Positions 10,001 through 18,905 of a stretch of DNA of 64,000 bases are shown piece after piece (position 1 is the stretch's first letter; each line of letters starts with the position of its first letter). Made by a program: the position numbers and the translations under genes. Origin of the DNA: JBKEAJ01 sp047975005 (GTDB lineage Bacteria; Bacteroidota; Bacteroidia; Bacteroidales; Prolixibacteraceae); the NCBI GenBank assembly GCA_047975005.1, contig JBKECW010000094.1:1-64000 (forward strand), in the 5' to 3' direction. The notes under the pieces were generated by a model that ran no database searches, was not told the DNA's origin, and saw nothing but the letters and a program-made list of their open reading frames with translations.

Positions 10001-11532
10001 CTTTGAGGATGTTCTGACAGGACTGCCATCGGCGTGTCGTTGCCCATCGAACCGGTCGGTTCCTGCCCGTGCTTTGCCATGGGCATTATGATGGCATCGA
10101 TATCTTCTTTAGAATACCTAAAAATCCTCATGTAGTCGTTGTATTTGTCTCCTAACGATGACGATACGTGTTGCTTGGCATTTACGTCTTCTATCAGAAC
10201 ACGACTGGCATCCAGCCAGTTTTTATATGGATTGCGACTGCTGAGCTGAGATTTCACATCGCTGTCGGGAATGATAATGCCGAATTTAGTATCGACCAGC
10301 AAAATCTTACCCGGCTTTAGTCGTCCTTTTTCTACAATAGCTTCGTCATCAAAGGTCTGTACGCCTGTTTCAGACCCCATCACAATTAAGTCACTGTCGG
10401 TAATGACATATCTTGAAGGGCGTAGCCCGTTGCGGTCTAGTGTTCCGCCGATAAAACGCCCGTCGGAGAATACAATTGATGCAGGGCCATCCCATGGCTC
10501 CATCAGCGTCGAATGATATTCGTAGAATGCCTTTAGACTATCGGGTATCGGGTTTTTGTTGTTCCACGACTCGGGTATCAGTATGCACAAAGCATGGTGT
10601 AGACTGCGTCCGGTCTGATTTAGGAACTCTAAAGCATTGTCGAGTGATGCCGAGTCGCTTTTGCCGGGCTCAATAATGGGGTATAGTTTTTTAAGGTCTT
10701 TTTCAAAAAGGTCGGATGCTAAAACCGACTCGCGTGCTCCCATCCAGAAGCGGTTGCCTTTTACTGTATTTATTTCGCCATTGTGGGCAAGTGTTCTGAA
10801 AGGCTGTGCCAAGCTCCACGCAGGAAAAGTATTGGTGCTGAAACGAGAGTGTACTAAGGAAATGGCACTAGTGAAATTCTTATCTTGAAGGTCAAGGAAA
10901 TACTCTTCCACCTGATCGGGAGTGAGCATGCCTTTATATATAATAGTACGTGTGGAAAGACTGACAATATAAAAATCGTCCTTTTGGGAAATATCAGATT
11001 TTCTGATTTTTTTCTCTATTTGTTTTCTAACCAAATACAGCTTTCTATCGAGAGCATCAGGCTCGAAATTGCCGGTAACGAAAATCTGAGTCGTAAACGG
11101 CTCGCTGCGTTTAGCTATTTCACCTATAACATCACTGTTGACAGGAACATCGCGCAAGGCGATGAACTCCAATCCCTCGTCTGATATTGTGCTTTTAACA
11201 ATGTCTATGCATTGCTCTCTTGCCTTTTCGTTGCGTGGAAGAAAAATAAGTCCTGCGCCATAGCAGCTTTCGGGGGGGAGATTTAAACCTTGGCTTATAA
11301 AAAAGCCGTGAGGGATTTGTGTTAAAATACCTGCGCCGTCACCTGTCTTGCCGTCAGCTCCTCTTGCGCCACGATGATCCATGTTGACGAGAACCTCTAA
11401 ACCTCGCTTCACAATGTCGTGGGATTTCTGACCTTTGATATGCGCTACAAAACCAATACCACAGTTATCATGCTCATTTTGGGGTAGATATAAGCCCTGA
11501 GCCTGTGGTGCATCTTTTTTAAATACACTCAT
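7015..11532 (-). CDS. gltB: Glutamate synthase large subunit
   Basis: 1505 residues, full length for the family. The class II glutamine amidotransferase domain begins at Cys24 in HDNCGIGF; the preceding 23 residues would be removed to expose the catalytic Cys. A central domain and an FMN-binding synthase barrel follow, with GEGGQLPG and GTEGGTGASP. The [3Fe-4S] cluster cysteines lie in CVMMRKCHLNTCPAG at about residues 1115-1130. The glutamine-derived ammonia reaches 2-oxoglutarate through the internal channel known for the family. The C-terminal beta-helix domain (about 1240-1440) contains the repeated G-x-x-G-x-x-x-G motifs. A minus-strand promoter lies at 11607-11637. This is the main ammonia assimilation enzyme seen in the window. 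Confidence 0.97.
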   Translation of the reverse strand: MSVFKKDAPQAQGLYLPQNEHDNCGIGFVAHIKGQKSHDIVKRGLEVLVNMDHRGARGADGKTGDGAGILTQIPHGFFISQGLNLPPESCYGAGLIFLPRNEKAREQCIDIVKSTISDEGLEFIALRDVPVNSDVIGEIAKRSEPFTTQIFVTGNFEPDALDRKLYLVRKQIEKKIRKSDISQKDDFYIVSLSTRTIIYKGMLTPDQVEEYFLDLQDKNFTSAISLVHSRFSTNTFPAWSLAQPFRTLAHNGEINTVKGNRFWMGARESVLASDLFEKDLKKLYPIIEPGKSDSASLDNALEFLNQTGRSLHHALCILIPESWNNKNPIPDSLKAFYEYHSTLMEPWDGPASIVFSDGRFIGGTLDRNGLRPSRYVITDSDLIVMGSETGVQTFDDEAIVEKGRLKPGKILLVDTKFGIIIPDSDVKSQLSSRNPYKNWLDASRVLIEDVNAKQHVSSSLGDKYNDYMRIFRYSKEDIDAIIMPMAKHGQEPTGSMGNDTPMAVLSEHPQRLFNYFRQTFAQVTNPAIDPLRESLVMSLDTYIGSMNKNLLEESAEQCSLIKFGTPIITNTDLGKIKDLVRKEFSNKIIDTTFEVSRGEEEMTNALTKVLDEALQAVNEGNNFVILTDRAVSKDRASIPILLAVAAVNQHLIDNKRRVQVGIIVETADAREVNDFALLLAYGASVINPYMAFAILNEKAKTELGDDYVKARTHYMKAIDKGLLKIMSKMGISTLRSYHGSRNFEVLGLNSELVYKYFRGTVTKIEGLKLNDIASEVLESHKEVFENKLNEDLLENLGIYSYRFGKEEHSWSPEAIALLQWSTKTGDYKKYKQFSGMVNHRIKAPHYIRGMFEHKKNPISIEEVEPIENIMKRFCTGAMSYGSISKEAHEALAIAMNTIGGRSNTGEGGEDAMRFGSIKNSKIKQIASGRFGVTANYLSNAQEIQIKIAQGAKPGEGGQLPGFKVNKVIAKLRNSTPGITLISPPPHHDIYSIEDLAQLIFDMKNVNPNAKVSVKLVSQNGVGTVAAGVAKANADLIVISGTEGGTGASPQSSIKHVGMPLEIGVAEVQQTLVLNNLRGRIKLQTDGQLRTGMDVVYSALLGAEEFGFATGALITLGCVMMRKCHLNTCPAGIATQNKKLRKRYLGHAEYVINYFKFIAEEVREHLAELGYRSMDEIIGRADLLEPRKDLKHRKHKTLDVSPLIYMPEETKTNAIKNVEPDVKTAGQVLDHQIIVEVNDSIESKRKTWLAKPIQNTDRTVGAMLSGVISKAHGEAGLPPDTINCEFKGSAGQSFGAFAVKGLSLKLVGDANDYVAKGLSGGKITVVPPVQSRFIPENNIIIGNTVLYGATSGYLFVRGVAGERFAVRNSGAKAVIEGVGDHCCEYMTGGRVVVLGKTGRNFAAGMSGGIAYVLDERGNFDYYCNKGLVSLDKLETDDIYELQELINQHLINTNSSVASKVLTNWQYYLPKFIKVIPFEYKKVLEETKLQEIKKRLQSTTEETSHQE

Positions 11533-11606
11533 AATTAATAAATTCTTCTAGGCGGGGCTTTTTCACTTCTAAATGTTACATTACCTTGCCTATTAGTTTC
11601 GATTTG

Positions 11607-11637
11607 CAAATGTACATAATAAATTCGTAATAAACAA
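11607..11637 (-). promoter_or_regulatory. Bacteroidetes-type promoter of gltB-gltD
   Basis: Read on the minus strand: TTG at 11637-11635, a 20-base spacer, then TACATTTG at 11614-11607. This fits the TTTG-N19-21-TAnnTTTG consensus of the Bacteroidetes housekeeping sigma factor. Transcription would begin near 11600, giving a leader of about 65 bases to gltB. No nitrogen-regulator operator was recognised. Confidence 0.65.
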
Positions 11638-11810
11638 TGGGGAGTGGTGTGCCATCCTTTGAATGTAGGTTTTTAAACTGGAGGTGTGTGCGTACCCTTG
11701 ATTTTGTTGACCTTGCTCGACTGAGGGGTTGATATGTGAGGTCATAATAAGTTGCTAGCAACTGTTTGGCAGGTTTAGGATTGAGCCAGCCGGTTGTATT
11801 TTCCTTTGTG

Positions 11811-13274
11811 TTACAGTTCTTTTCTTAGTCTTGCTACAGGTATTTCAAGTTGTTCTCTATACTTCGCAACTGTTCTTCGAGCTATATTGAAGTTATGTTC
11901 TTTTAGTATGGCAGTAAGTTTCTCGTCGGTTAGAGGTTTCTTCTTATCCTCGTTGTCGACACATTCTTGCAGAATCGATTTAATCTTTCGGGATGATACT
12001 TCTTCGCCGTCATCATTAACAATGCCTTCGGAGAAGAAATATTTAACCGGGTAGGTTCCAAAGGGGGTTTGAATGTACTTGCTATTTGAGACCCGTGAGA
12101 TTGTCGATATGTCTAGTCCTGTAGCCTCGGCAACAGTCTTTAGCACCATGGGTTTTAGTTTTGTATCATCGCCTGTAAGGAAATATTCTTTCTGAAGATT
12201 AACAATCTGAGACATTGTAACCATTAGTGTTTGATTACGCTGATTAAGTGCGTCTATAAACCACTGGGCTTCATCGATTTTCTTTTTTACGTAGTTGAAT
12301 GATTCGTTGTGAGAGGAGTTTCTTTTCTCCTTTTTTTCTGCTCTTTCTTTTTTGAAATTTTCGAGCATGTTGGTGTATTCTGTGTTTATCTTTAGGTTTG
12401 GGGAGTTTGTTCCATTTATTTTCAGAATAAGTTCGCCATCTATATTGTCTAGTATGAAGTCTGGGGTTATCTGTTCAGTGTTTCCGGATGAAATGTTAAA
12501 TGTGCCACCCGGCTTTGGTGTTAGATGTTGAATTATATCTATAACAGCTTTTAGTTCATTGTCATTTTTGAGTTTTAGCTTGCGTTCTATTTTCTCAAAG
12601 TGGCGCTTTGCGAGGAGATCAAACATTTCGTCTACTATCTTCTTGGCTCTGTCTATTTCTTCAGAGCTTTGTCTGCGGGCTAGTTGCAGGGATAGGCATT
12701 CTTGCAGGTCTCTGGCTCCAACGCCTGCTGGGTCTAAGTTTTGAATGAGTTTTAATATTCTTTCGGCATTTTCGTCGCTTGTTTCTAATCCATATTTGAA
12801 TGATAGGTCGTCAACCATTGATTCGACATCTCTGCGCAAGTATCCATCATCGTCAATATTTCCAATTATATAGTCGGCAATTACAAGTTCCTTCTCAGAT
12901 AAGTCGCACAGTGATAGTTGTTCCCTTAGATAATCTGAAAAAGAGTTTAAGGATATTAAAGGGGTGACAATCTCTTTGTCTTCGGACGAATAGTTGTTGG
13001 TGCGCAGCTGGTAGGATGGAATATCATCTTCGTGCAAATAGTTGTCTGCGGAGAATTCGTCTTCTGTGTTGGGATATTCCCTGTCATTATTGTCAACTTC
13101 GGTATTTTCTTGTGATGTGTCGTCAGTATCTTCCTCTAAAGTAGGATTTTCCTCAAGTTCTTTTTTTATTCTTTGTTCTAGCTGGAGCGTAGGAATCTCT
13201 AGAAGCTTCATCAGTTGTATTTGCTGAGGAGAAAGCTTTTGTTGTAGTTTTTGTTGTAAGGAGAGCCTCTGCAT
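11811..13274 (-). CDS. rpoN: RNA polymerase sigma-54 factor
   Basis: 487 residues. Region I is the Gln/Leu-rich activator-responsive segment (LQQKLSPQQIQLMKLLEIPT, residues 8-27). Acidic region II follows (about 38-85, many Asp/Glu), then the core-binding domain (about 100-290), a helix-turn-helix region, and the RpoN box ARRTVAKYRE at 465-474 that reads the -24 element. Sigma-54 needs AAA+ activators to open promoters; none is encoded in the window. It starts 13 bases after the asnS stop, so the two are probably co-transcribed from the promoter near 14754. Confidence 0.97.
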   Translation of the reverse strand: MQRLSLQQKLQQKLSPQQIQLMKLLEIPTLQLEQRIKKELEENPTLEEDTDDTSQENTEVDNNDREYPNTEDEFSADNYLHEDDIPSYQLRTNNYSSEDKEIVTPLISLNSFSDYLREQLSLCDLSEKELVIADYIIGNIDDDGYLRRDVESMVDDLSFKYGLETSDENAERILKLIQNLDPAGVGARDLQECLSLQLARRQSSEEIDRAKKIVDEMFDLLAKRHFEKIERKLKLKNDNELKAVIDIIQHLTPKPGGTFNISSGNTEQITPDFILDNIDGELILKINGTNSPNLKINTEYTNMLENFKKERAEKKEKRNSSHNESFNYVKKKIDEAQWFIDALNQRNQTLMVTMSQIVNLQKEYFLTGDDTKLKPMVLKTVAEATGLDISTISRVSNSKYIQTPFGTYPVKYFFSEGIVNDDGEEVSSRKIKSILQECVDNEDKKKPLTDEKLTAILKEHNFNIARRTVAKYREQLEIPVARLRKEL

Positions 13275-13287
13275 TCTTGTGTGTGTC

Positions 13288-14727
13288 TTAGAATTCTGCG
13301 TTTTTAGGTGTTCGGGGAAATGGAATAACGTCTCTGATATTATTCATGCCTGTTACAAACATCATAAGCCTTTCAAACCCAAGTCCGAATCCGCTGTGTT
13401 CGACTGATCCGTATCTGCGGCTATCAAGATACCACCACATTTGCTCTGTAGGAACATTCATTTCTTTCATTCTTGTTAGCAGTTTTTCTAAATCAGCCTC
13501 ACGTTCAGAGCCTCCTATTATTTCTCCTATCCCCGGAAATAGTATATCCATGGCTCGAACTGTTTTCCCGTCTTCATTTTGCTTCATGTAGAAAGCCTTA
13601 ATGTCTTTGGGGTAGTCAGTAAGGATAACCGGACACTTAAAATGCTGTTCGACAAGAAACCTTTCGTGTTCGCTTTGAAGGTCGTCACCAAAACCAGTTA
13701 TAGGGTATGCAAATTTCCCTTTTTTATTAGGTTTGGAATTTTTTAGAATCTCTATTGCTTCCGAATAAGTCAGTCTCTTGAATGCATTGTCAAGTACAAA
13801 CTTTAGCTTTTCTATTAGATTTAATGACCTTTCGTTTTGAGGCTTATTTTTCTCCTCTTCGATGAGCCTTTTACTCAAGAACTGCATGTCTTCAGAGCAA
13901 TTCTCAAAAGCATATCGGATAAGATACTTCAGAAATTCCTCTGCTAAGTTCATGTTGTCGTTGATGTCATAAAAAGCCATCTCGGGCTCAATCATCCAGA
14001 ATTCTGCAAGATGCCTTTTAGTGTTAGAGTTTTCGGCTCTAAATGTCGGGCCGAAGGTGTAAATTTCAGACATTGCAAGAGCTGCCATCTCTCCTTCCAA
14101 CTGCCCGGAAACTGTCAGACTGGTTTCTCTGCCGAAGAAATCCTTTGAATAGTCAATTTCTTTCTCCTCTGTAAGTGGATATTGATTTGGCTGAATAGTT
14201 GATACCCGAAACATTTCGCCGGCTCCTTCGCAATCGGAAGCGGTGATGATAGGGGTGTGGATGTTGCAGAATCCCTTTTCGTTAAAGAATTTGTGGACTG
14301 CAAAAATCATTGCATGTCTCATGCGTGTGACAGCACCAAAGGTATTAGTGCGGAATCGTAAATGTGCATTTTCTCTCAAGAATTCAAGGGAGTGTTTTTT
14401 TGGTTGTATAGGATATACGTCTGCATTGCATTCGCCCAGTAGCATTACTGTTTCGGCTATTAGCTCGACGGTCTGTCCGGATCCTTGCGATTCTACAAGT
14501 TTCCCTTTTATGGAAATAGCAGAGCCTGATGTTATTTTTTGCAAAATATCTTCGCCAGCCGTGTCTGCTTCGATAACTATTTGCAGATTATTTATTGTAG
14601 ATCCGTCATTGAGGGCAATAAAATTTACATTTTTACTACCTCTTTTAGTCCTTACCCAGCCTTTGACAACCACGAGATTGTCAGAGGGTTTCATTGTTAA
14701 AACGTCCTTAATCTTAATTCTAGACAT
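13288..14727 (-). CDS. asnS: Asparaginyl-tRNA synthetase
   Basis: 479 residues, class II synthetase. An N-terminal OB fold (about 18-115) recognises the anticodon. The catalytic core contains motif 2 around TFRAENSNTKRHLAEFWMIEPE and motif 3 GFGLGFERLMMF near the C-terminus, ending in RDVIPFPRTP, a typical AsnRS tail. AsnRS rather than AspRS is supported by the length, the missing GAD insertion and the tail. It charges tRNA-Asn directly. It heads an operon with rpoN. Confidence 0.96.
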   Translation of the reverse strand: MSRIKIKDVLTMKPSDNLVVVKGWVRTKRGSKNVNFIALNDGSTINNLQIVIEADTAGEDILQKITSGSAISIKGKLVESQGSGQTVELIAETVMLLGECNADVYPIQPKKHSLEFLRENAHLRFRTNTFGAVTRMRHAMIFAVHKFFNEKGFCNIHTPIITASDCEGAGEMFRVSTIQPNQYPLTEEKEIDYSKDFFGRETSLTVSGQLEGEMAALAMSEIYTFGPTFRAENSNTKRHLAEFWMIEPEMAFYDINDNMNLAEEFLKYLIRYAFENCSEDMQFLSKRLIEEEKNKPQNERSLNLIEKLKFVLDNAFKRLTYSEAIEILKNSKPNKKGKFAYPITGFGDDLQSEHERFLVEQHFKCPVILTDYPKDIKAFYMKQNEDGKTVRAMDILFPGIGEIIGGSEREADLEKLLTRMKEMNVPTEQMWWYLDSRRYGSVEHSGFGLGFERLMMFVTGMNNIRDVIPFPRTPKNAEF

Positions 14728-14753
14728 TGCATTAAGTTTCTTTAATATTTAAA

Positions 14754-14761
14754 CAAAGATA
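14754..14761 (-). promoter_or_regulatory. -7 element of the asnS-rpoN promoter
   Basis: The minus strand reads TATCTTTG here, a full match to TAnnTTTG, 27 bases upstream of the asnS start. The -33 element is not convincing, which lowers the confidence. Confidence 0.5.
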
Positions 14762-14912
14762 CGGTTTTATACTTTAAAATCATTATTGTGGACTAGTTTT
14801 TGTGGCAACTGTCAAGTATATTTTCACTCAACTTCTTTTAAGTGTTGTAACAAAAGGTACTGCTATTATGTTAAGTTGTCTGTTACCTTTGTCTTGTAAT
14901 AAAATAAATATA

Positions 14913-15233
14913 ATGTCAATAGGAAACACATCAGCATTTACCCCGGAAAATAGTATTGAGTATTCTGAAGGGAGTATTGTCAGCAAGCAAGTTGTTAAAA
15001 GCAACGCAGGTAATATAACACTTTTTGCCTTTGATGCAGGCGAGGGGCTTAGTGAGCACACTGCTCCATTTGACGCTTTGGTACATGTCATTGATGGCGA
15101 AGCAGAAGTTATAATCGGAGGGAAAAGCAATTTTGTCAGGGCAAATGAGGCTATTCTAATGCCGGCAAACATCCCTCACGCATTAAAGGCTAACAAGCAA
15201 TTTAAAATGATTTTGACAATGATTAAAGGTTAA
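14913..15233 (+). CDS. Small single-domain cupin protein
   Basis: 106 residues from the ATG at 14913. I chose this start because the longer reading from 14802 adds a hydrophobic and Cys-rich leader unlike small cupins. Two cupin motifs are visible. Motif 1 is GEGLSEHTAPFDALVHVIDGEAEV and motif 2 is MPANIPHALKA. Motif 1 has EHTAPFD instead of the classical HxH, so one metal ligand may be missing; His in SEH and His in PHAL remain. Similar proteins are widespread stand-alone cupins, often annotated as induced by acid or xenobiotics, and have no agreed function. It is divergent from asnS. Confidence 0.82.
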   Translation: MSIGNTSAFTPENSIEYSEGSIVSKQVVKSNAGNITLFAFDAGEGLSEHTAPFDALVHVIDGEAEVIIGGKSNFVRANEAILMPANIPHALKANKQFKMILTMIKG

Positions 15234-15250
15234 TGATGGCGAGTTAATTT

Positions 15251-15300
15251 AGTGTCTGCCCATAATGACGATAGTCCGGGACACGGAGTTGGCAGGTCTT
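15251..15300. repeat. Diverged intergenic repeat, copy 1 (TCTGYCCATAATG type)
   Basis: The segment TCTGCCCATAATGACG followed by GGGACACGG resembles a segment at 26387-26436 that has TCTGTCCATAATGCCG and GGGACACGG. Both lie in gene-free DNA just after a stop codon. The similarity is short, and its nature is unknown. Confidence 0.35.
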
Positions 15301-15320
15301 GGCTATCAATAATCTGTGTA

Positions 15321-15980
15321 TTAGGGGTTTGTTTGCGTGTGTGGTTGAGGCAGTAAGCTCTGATTTGTCATGAATTGAATAAACTTGTGTCGTGGAATAT
15401 TTCTTGCACCAAGACTTTCTAAATGCTCTGTATGCATCTGGCAGTCAATCAGACGATACGGCGCATTCTTATTTTTTGCAAGAGTGATTAGTGCTACCTT
15501 TGATGCATTACTTTCTAGCGAAAACATGCTTTCTCCACAAAAAATATCTCCAACGACAACCCCGTAAAGTCCTCCTGCTAACTTGTTGTCTCGATAAACT
15601 TCTACGCTTGTTGCGTACCCTAGTTTGTGCAGTGTTGTATATGCCTGCAACATTCTGTTGCTTATCCATGTCCCATCTTGCCCTTGCCTTTCGACTGATT
15701 TGCAATGCGATATTACCGATTCAAAATCGGTGTTGTAACGTACCTCAAATACGCCTCTGTTTAGAATGTTTCTCATGCTTTTGCTCACTTTTATCTCGTT
15801 GGGAAATAGTACGCAACGAGGGTCGGGCGACCACCACAATACAGGTTCGTCTTGTTGAAACCAAGGAAATATACCTCTGCGGTATGCCGACATCAACATG
15901 TCGGGCGATAAGTCGCCTCCTGCTGCCAACAATCCGTCTTTGTCCGCAGTCTCGACATCCGGGAAAGAATAATCTATCAT
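15321..15980 (-). CDS. aat: Leucyl/phenylalanyl-tRNA--protein transferase
   Basis: 219 residues. It shows the family landmarks GIFPWF and PVLWWSPDPRCVLFP near residues 34-58, then the conserved Ser-rich GEYQ-like region GDIFCGESMFS and the IDCQMHTEHLESLGA block. The enzyme adds Leu or Phe from aminoacyl-tRNA to proteins with N-terminal Arg or Lys, marking them for ClpS/ClpAP degradation in the cytoplasm. ClpS and ClpA are not in the window. The gene stands alone on the minus strand. Confidence 0.95.
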   Translation of the reverse strand: MIDYSFPDVETADKDGLLAAGGDLSPDMLMSAYRRGIFPWFQQDEPVLWWSPDPRCVLFPNEIKVSKSMRNILNRGVFEVRYNTDFESVISHCKSVERQGQDGTWISNRMLQAYTTLHKLGYATSVEVYRDNKLAGGLYGVVVGDIFCGESMFSLESNASKVALITLAKNKNAPYRLIDCQMHTEHLESLGARNIPRHKFIQFMTNQSLLPQPHTQTNP

Positions 15981-16217
15981 CTAAGAATAATTTATCTCGA
16001 TAAAGATAATATAAAATACAAACACTAGAGAAGCGTATTGTTGAGAAGATTGTGATAATACTGCTCGACAAATAAGATAAGTCTCAAATGCATAAAATTG
16101 TAAGCATTGACTATTATCTATTTTAATATTGTCTATATTTGAAGGCTTTTTGTGGATAACAAAAGCTGCTGTTGGTTATGAGTTGTTAGCTAGTAGGCAT
16201 AAGCTGAGGAGAATATT
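15981..16217. other. AT-rich intergenic stretch upstream of aat
   Basis: No gene recognised. A minus-strand TATCTTTA (near 16000) could be the -7 element of the aat promoter. The stretch ends at the palindromic element 16218-16340. Confidence 0.35.
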
Positions 16218-16340
16218 CACTCCGCCTACGGCATCCTTTTTTTTGAAAAAGGGATAAAAACGAACGAAGTAATGTAGAGACAGAGTATGCCTGTCTTTGT
16301 CGACATATAAGTTCTGCCTTCCCAAAGGGGAAGGTGATGG
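16218..16340. repeat. Intergenic palindromic repeat, copy 1 (CCGCC-GGCATCC type)
   Basis: It starts CACTCCGCCTACGGCATCC and ends CCTTCCCAAAGGGGAAGGTG. The same layout occurs at 56218-56308, with CACCCCGCCTGTGGCATCCCC at the start and an A/G-rich GGTGG end. Near its middle (16274-16298) is a small GTAGAGACAGAGTATGCCTGTCT palindrome that also has relatives elsewhere in the window. It has no transposase and resembles the REP/MITE-like elements seen between Bacteroidetes genes. Confidence 0.55.
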
Positions 16341-16411
16341 AAAAACAGGAAATTATTAATGGCTGTCAGTCTGATATCCGAAAGTCTGATAGTTATCAAA
16401 ATTATAAACAC

Positions 16412-17440
16412 ATGAGAGCAATAGTAAAAGCAAAACCCGAGAAGGGACTTTGGATGGAAGACAAGCCCGTGCCAAAGTGCGATGTAAACGATGTGCTGAT
16501 AAAAATCAAGAAGACAGCGATTTGTGGAACCGATTTGCATACATACAAATGGGACGAGTGGGCGCAGAACACCATTAAGACTCCGATGATAATTGGGCAC
16601 GAGTATGTTGGCGAGGTTGTAGATTTTGGACGCGAGGTAAAAGATATTGCCCTTGGCGACCGTGTAACAGTCGAGGGGCATATAGCTTGTGGCTACTGCC
16701 GCAACTGTCGCAGAGGGCGCAAGCACATTTGTGACCACACTAAAGGAATAGGTGTAAATAGGGATGGGGGTTTTGCAGAATACATAAGTGTTCCTAAGCA
16801 AAATGTACTCAGAATAGACTCTCGTATTCCCGATGAGATTGTCTCGATAATGGACCCTCTTGGTAATGCGGCACATACAGCCTTATCGTTCCCTATGATT
16901 GGTGAAGATGTCCTTATTACTGGTGCAGGAGGACCTATTGGAGCCTTTGCTACTGCCATGTGCCGCTTTGCTGGAGCAAGGAACATCGTTGGACTAGAGC
17001 TAAGTCCATATAGACAAGAACTTTGCAAAAAGATGGGAGCAAATGCAGTGATAGATCCAACAAAAGAAGACTTGAAAGAAGTGGCAAGAACATTGGGAAT
17101 GCGTGCCGGTTTTGACATAGGGTTGGAATGCTCGGGAGCTCCAAAGGCATTCCAGATGATGCTAGAAAACATGTACAATGGTGGAAAAATATCGCTACTC
17201 GGTCTCTTGCCTGAGAATACCAACATCAATTGGAGCAATCTGATATTTAAGGGGTTGACTTTGAAGGGTATCTATGGACGCGAAATGTACGAAACATGGT
17301 ATCAGGTTGAAATGATGTTGTTGTCAGGACTAGATGTTACTCCTATAATTACTCATCGTTTCAAGGCAGATGAGTTTCAAAAAGCCTTTGATATTATGGA
17401 AGAGGGAAACTGCGGGAAGATAATTCTAGATTGGGAATAG
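16412..17440 (+). CDS. tdh: L-threonine 3-dehydrogenase (zinc-dependent)
   Basis: 342 residues from the ATG at 16412. That start is chosen because it gives MRAIVKAKPEKGLW, the usual Tdh N-terminus, and because an earlier start at 16334 lies inside an intergenic repeat. Catalytic zinc ligands are C38, H63 and E64 (ICGTDLHTY and IGHEYVGEV). The structural zinc is held by C93, C96, C99 and C107, the same numbering as in the well-studied E. coli enzyme. The Rossmann fold starts at ITGAGGPIGAF near 170. It oxidises threonine to 2-amino-3-ketobutyrate with NAD. The usual partner gene kbl is not adjacent. Confidence 0.94.
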   Translation: MRAIVKAKPEKGLWMEDKPVPKCDVNDVLIKIKKTAICGTDLHTYKWDEWAQNTIKTPMIIGHEYVGEVVDFGREVKDIALGDRVTVEGHIACGYCRNCRRGRKHICDHTKGIGVNRDGGFAEYISVPKQNVLRIDSRIPDEIVSIMDPLGNAAHTALSFPMIGEDVLITGAGGPIGAFATAMCRFAGARNIVGLELSPYRQELCKKMGANAVIDPTKEDLKEVARTLGMRAGFDIGLECSGAPKAFQMMLENMYNGGKISLLGLLPENTNINWSNLIFKGLTLKGIYGREMYETWYQVEMMLLSGLDVTPIITHRFKADEFQKAFDIMEEGNCGKIILDWE

Positions 17441-17474
17441 AAATAAATTACTAACAGCTATAAGATACAGACAC

Positions 17475-18653
17475 ATGAGAAAAATAGGAACAATCCTTCT
17501 CTTAGGAAGCATCGGCTTGTCAACAATACAAGCACAAGACAAACTAACCTACCACAAAGAGGAGTATAATCAGGGAAATACGAAGAATGAGTATGTTGCA
17601 CCTCGTCCACACGAGGTGGTAACAATGAAAAATAATGCCAAGGGTAACCGCCCCAAGAATATTATTCTGTTGATTGGTGACGGCATGGGAGCCTCTCAGG
17701 CTTATGCGGCATTTATGTCAAATAGAGCTCAGCTAAATTTGATGAATATGCCTTTTACAGGATTTTCGAAGACCTATTCTGCCGACGATGATGTGACGGA
17801 CTCGGCAGCAGGTGGGACAGCCTTGTCATCAGGCAAGAAGACCTACAATGGGGCATTGGGAGTGGTAGCAGAAGGCAAAGATACCGTAGCTGCTAAGACT
17901 ATCCTAGAACTAGCCGAAGAGAAAGGCTTGGAAACAGGCTTAGTGTCATCGTGTGCGGTAACTCATGCCACACCGGCTTCATTTATTGCTCATGAAAACA
18001 ATAGAAGCTATACCGAAAATATAGCTCTTGACTTTTTGAATACTGATGTGGATGTGGTTATCGGTGGAGGTTACAAATATTTCGCGGATCGTAAGGATGG
18101 CAAAAATCTTGTAAACGAGTTGGAGAAAAAAGGATATAATGTTGTACGAGGAACCGCCGACGACATTGTCAACGCAAAAGGCAACAAACTGTATGGTTTT
18201 ACTGCCGATAAGCATCCTGCGAAAAGCTGGGAAAGGGACTATGACCTTATACCCACTGCCAACAAAGCTCTAGAAGTACTTTCTGATGCCGATAAAGGTT
18301 TTTTCTTAATGATTGAGGGTTCTCAAATCGACTGGGGAGGACATGCTAACGATTTGAAATATGTGGTTGAAGAGGCTCTTGAGTTTGACCAAGTCGTGGG
18401 TAACTGCATCAACTTTGCCGACAAAGAGGGAGGCGAAACCCTTATCATTGTAACTGCTGACCACGAAACAGGCGGACTAGCTATCAAGGAAGGCGATAGA
18501 GAGAACGGGCTTGTCAAAGCTGCTTGGACAACAAACGAGCATACAGGCATAATGGTGCCGGTTTATGCTTATGGTCCGGGTGCAGAAAACTTCACCGGAG
18601 TGATGGAGAATACTGATATTTTTGATAAAATGAAAGAATTGCTGGGACTTTAA
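17475..18653 (+). CDS. Secreted alkaline phosphatase
   Basis: 392 residues with an N-terminal signal peptide (about 1-20, ending IQAQ). The metal-binding motif LIGDGMG has Asp69. The nucleophile is Ser110 in DSAAGGTAL. Later metal ligands are in EGSQIDWGGHAND (about 280-290) and TADHETGG (about 330). It should hydrolyse phosphate monoesters in the periplasm using zinc and magnesium. It lies 34 bases after tdh and ends in a strong terminator, so it may share the tdh transcript. The E. coli Ser102 context is DSAASATAW; the version here is typical of the shorter bacterial type. Confidence 0.94.
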   Translation: MRKIGTILLLGSIGLSTIQAQDKLTYHKEEYNQGNTKNEYVAPRPHEVVTMKNNAKGNRPKNIILLIGDGMGASQAYAAFMSNRAQLNLMNMPFTGFSKTYSADDDVTDSAAGGTALSSGKKTYNGALGVVAEGKDTVAAKTILELAEEKGLETGLVSSCAVTHATPASFIAHENNRSYTENIALDFLNTDVDVVIGGGYKYFADRKDGKNLVNELEKKGYNVVRGTADDIVNAKGNKLYGFTADKHPAKSWERDYDLIPTANKALEVLSDADKGFFLMIEGSQIDWGGHANDLKYVVEEALEFDQVVGNCINFADKEGGETLIIVTADHETGGLAIKEGDRENGLVKAAWTTNEHTGIMVPVYAYGPGAENFTGVMENTDIFDKMKELLGL

Positions 18654-18654
18654 A

Positions 18655-18698
18655 AAAAAAGGATATCCCGAGCGAAAAGCTCGGGATATCCTTTTTAT
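18655..18698 (+). terminator. Strong rho-independent terminator after alkaline phosphatase
   Basis: A run of A, then a long stem AAAGGATATCCCGAGC / GCTCGGGATATCCTTT with a short GAAAA loop, then T residues. It begins directly after the phosphatase stop codon and separates this transcript from the efflux operon. Confidence 0.93.
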
Positions 18699-18905
18699 CA
18701 GGAATCCCGATTATAATGTTTGAGCTCGACAACACAAGAGCTAACATCTCAGCTTGCGATATTGCCTTTCCCCCGAGTAAAATAAATTGAAACTACTTTG
18801 TTATAATATTTATTGCTCCTTCGATTAAACCTTTACGGAATTTTAATGTCTCATATACTTGTAGTACTCTATTTGTACCTTTCTGCATGAACGCATCGTG
18901 ATATT
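18699..18905. other. Spacer before the efflux operon
   Basis: About 200 bases with no recognised gene or RNA. It could hold operator sites for the efflux operon, but none could be identified from sequence alone. Confidence 0.35.

Noticed and set aside
16226..16876. 216-codon reading frame on the minus strand overlapping tdh
   Set aside because: It is the shadow of tdh plus a repeat, with a composition unlike real genes here.
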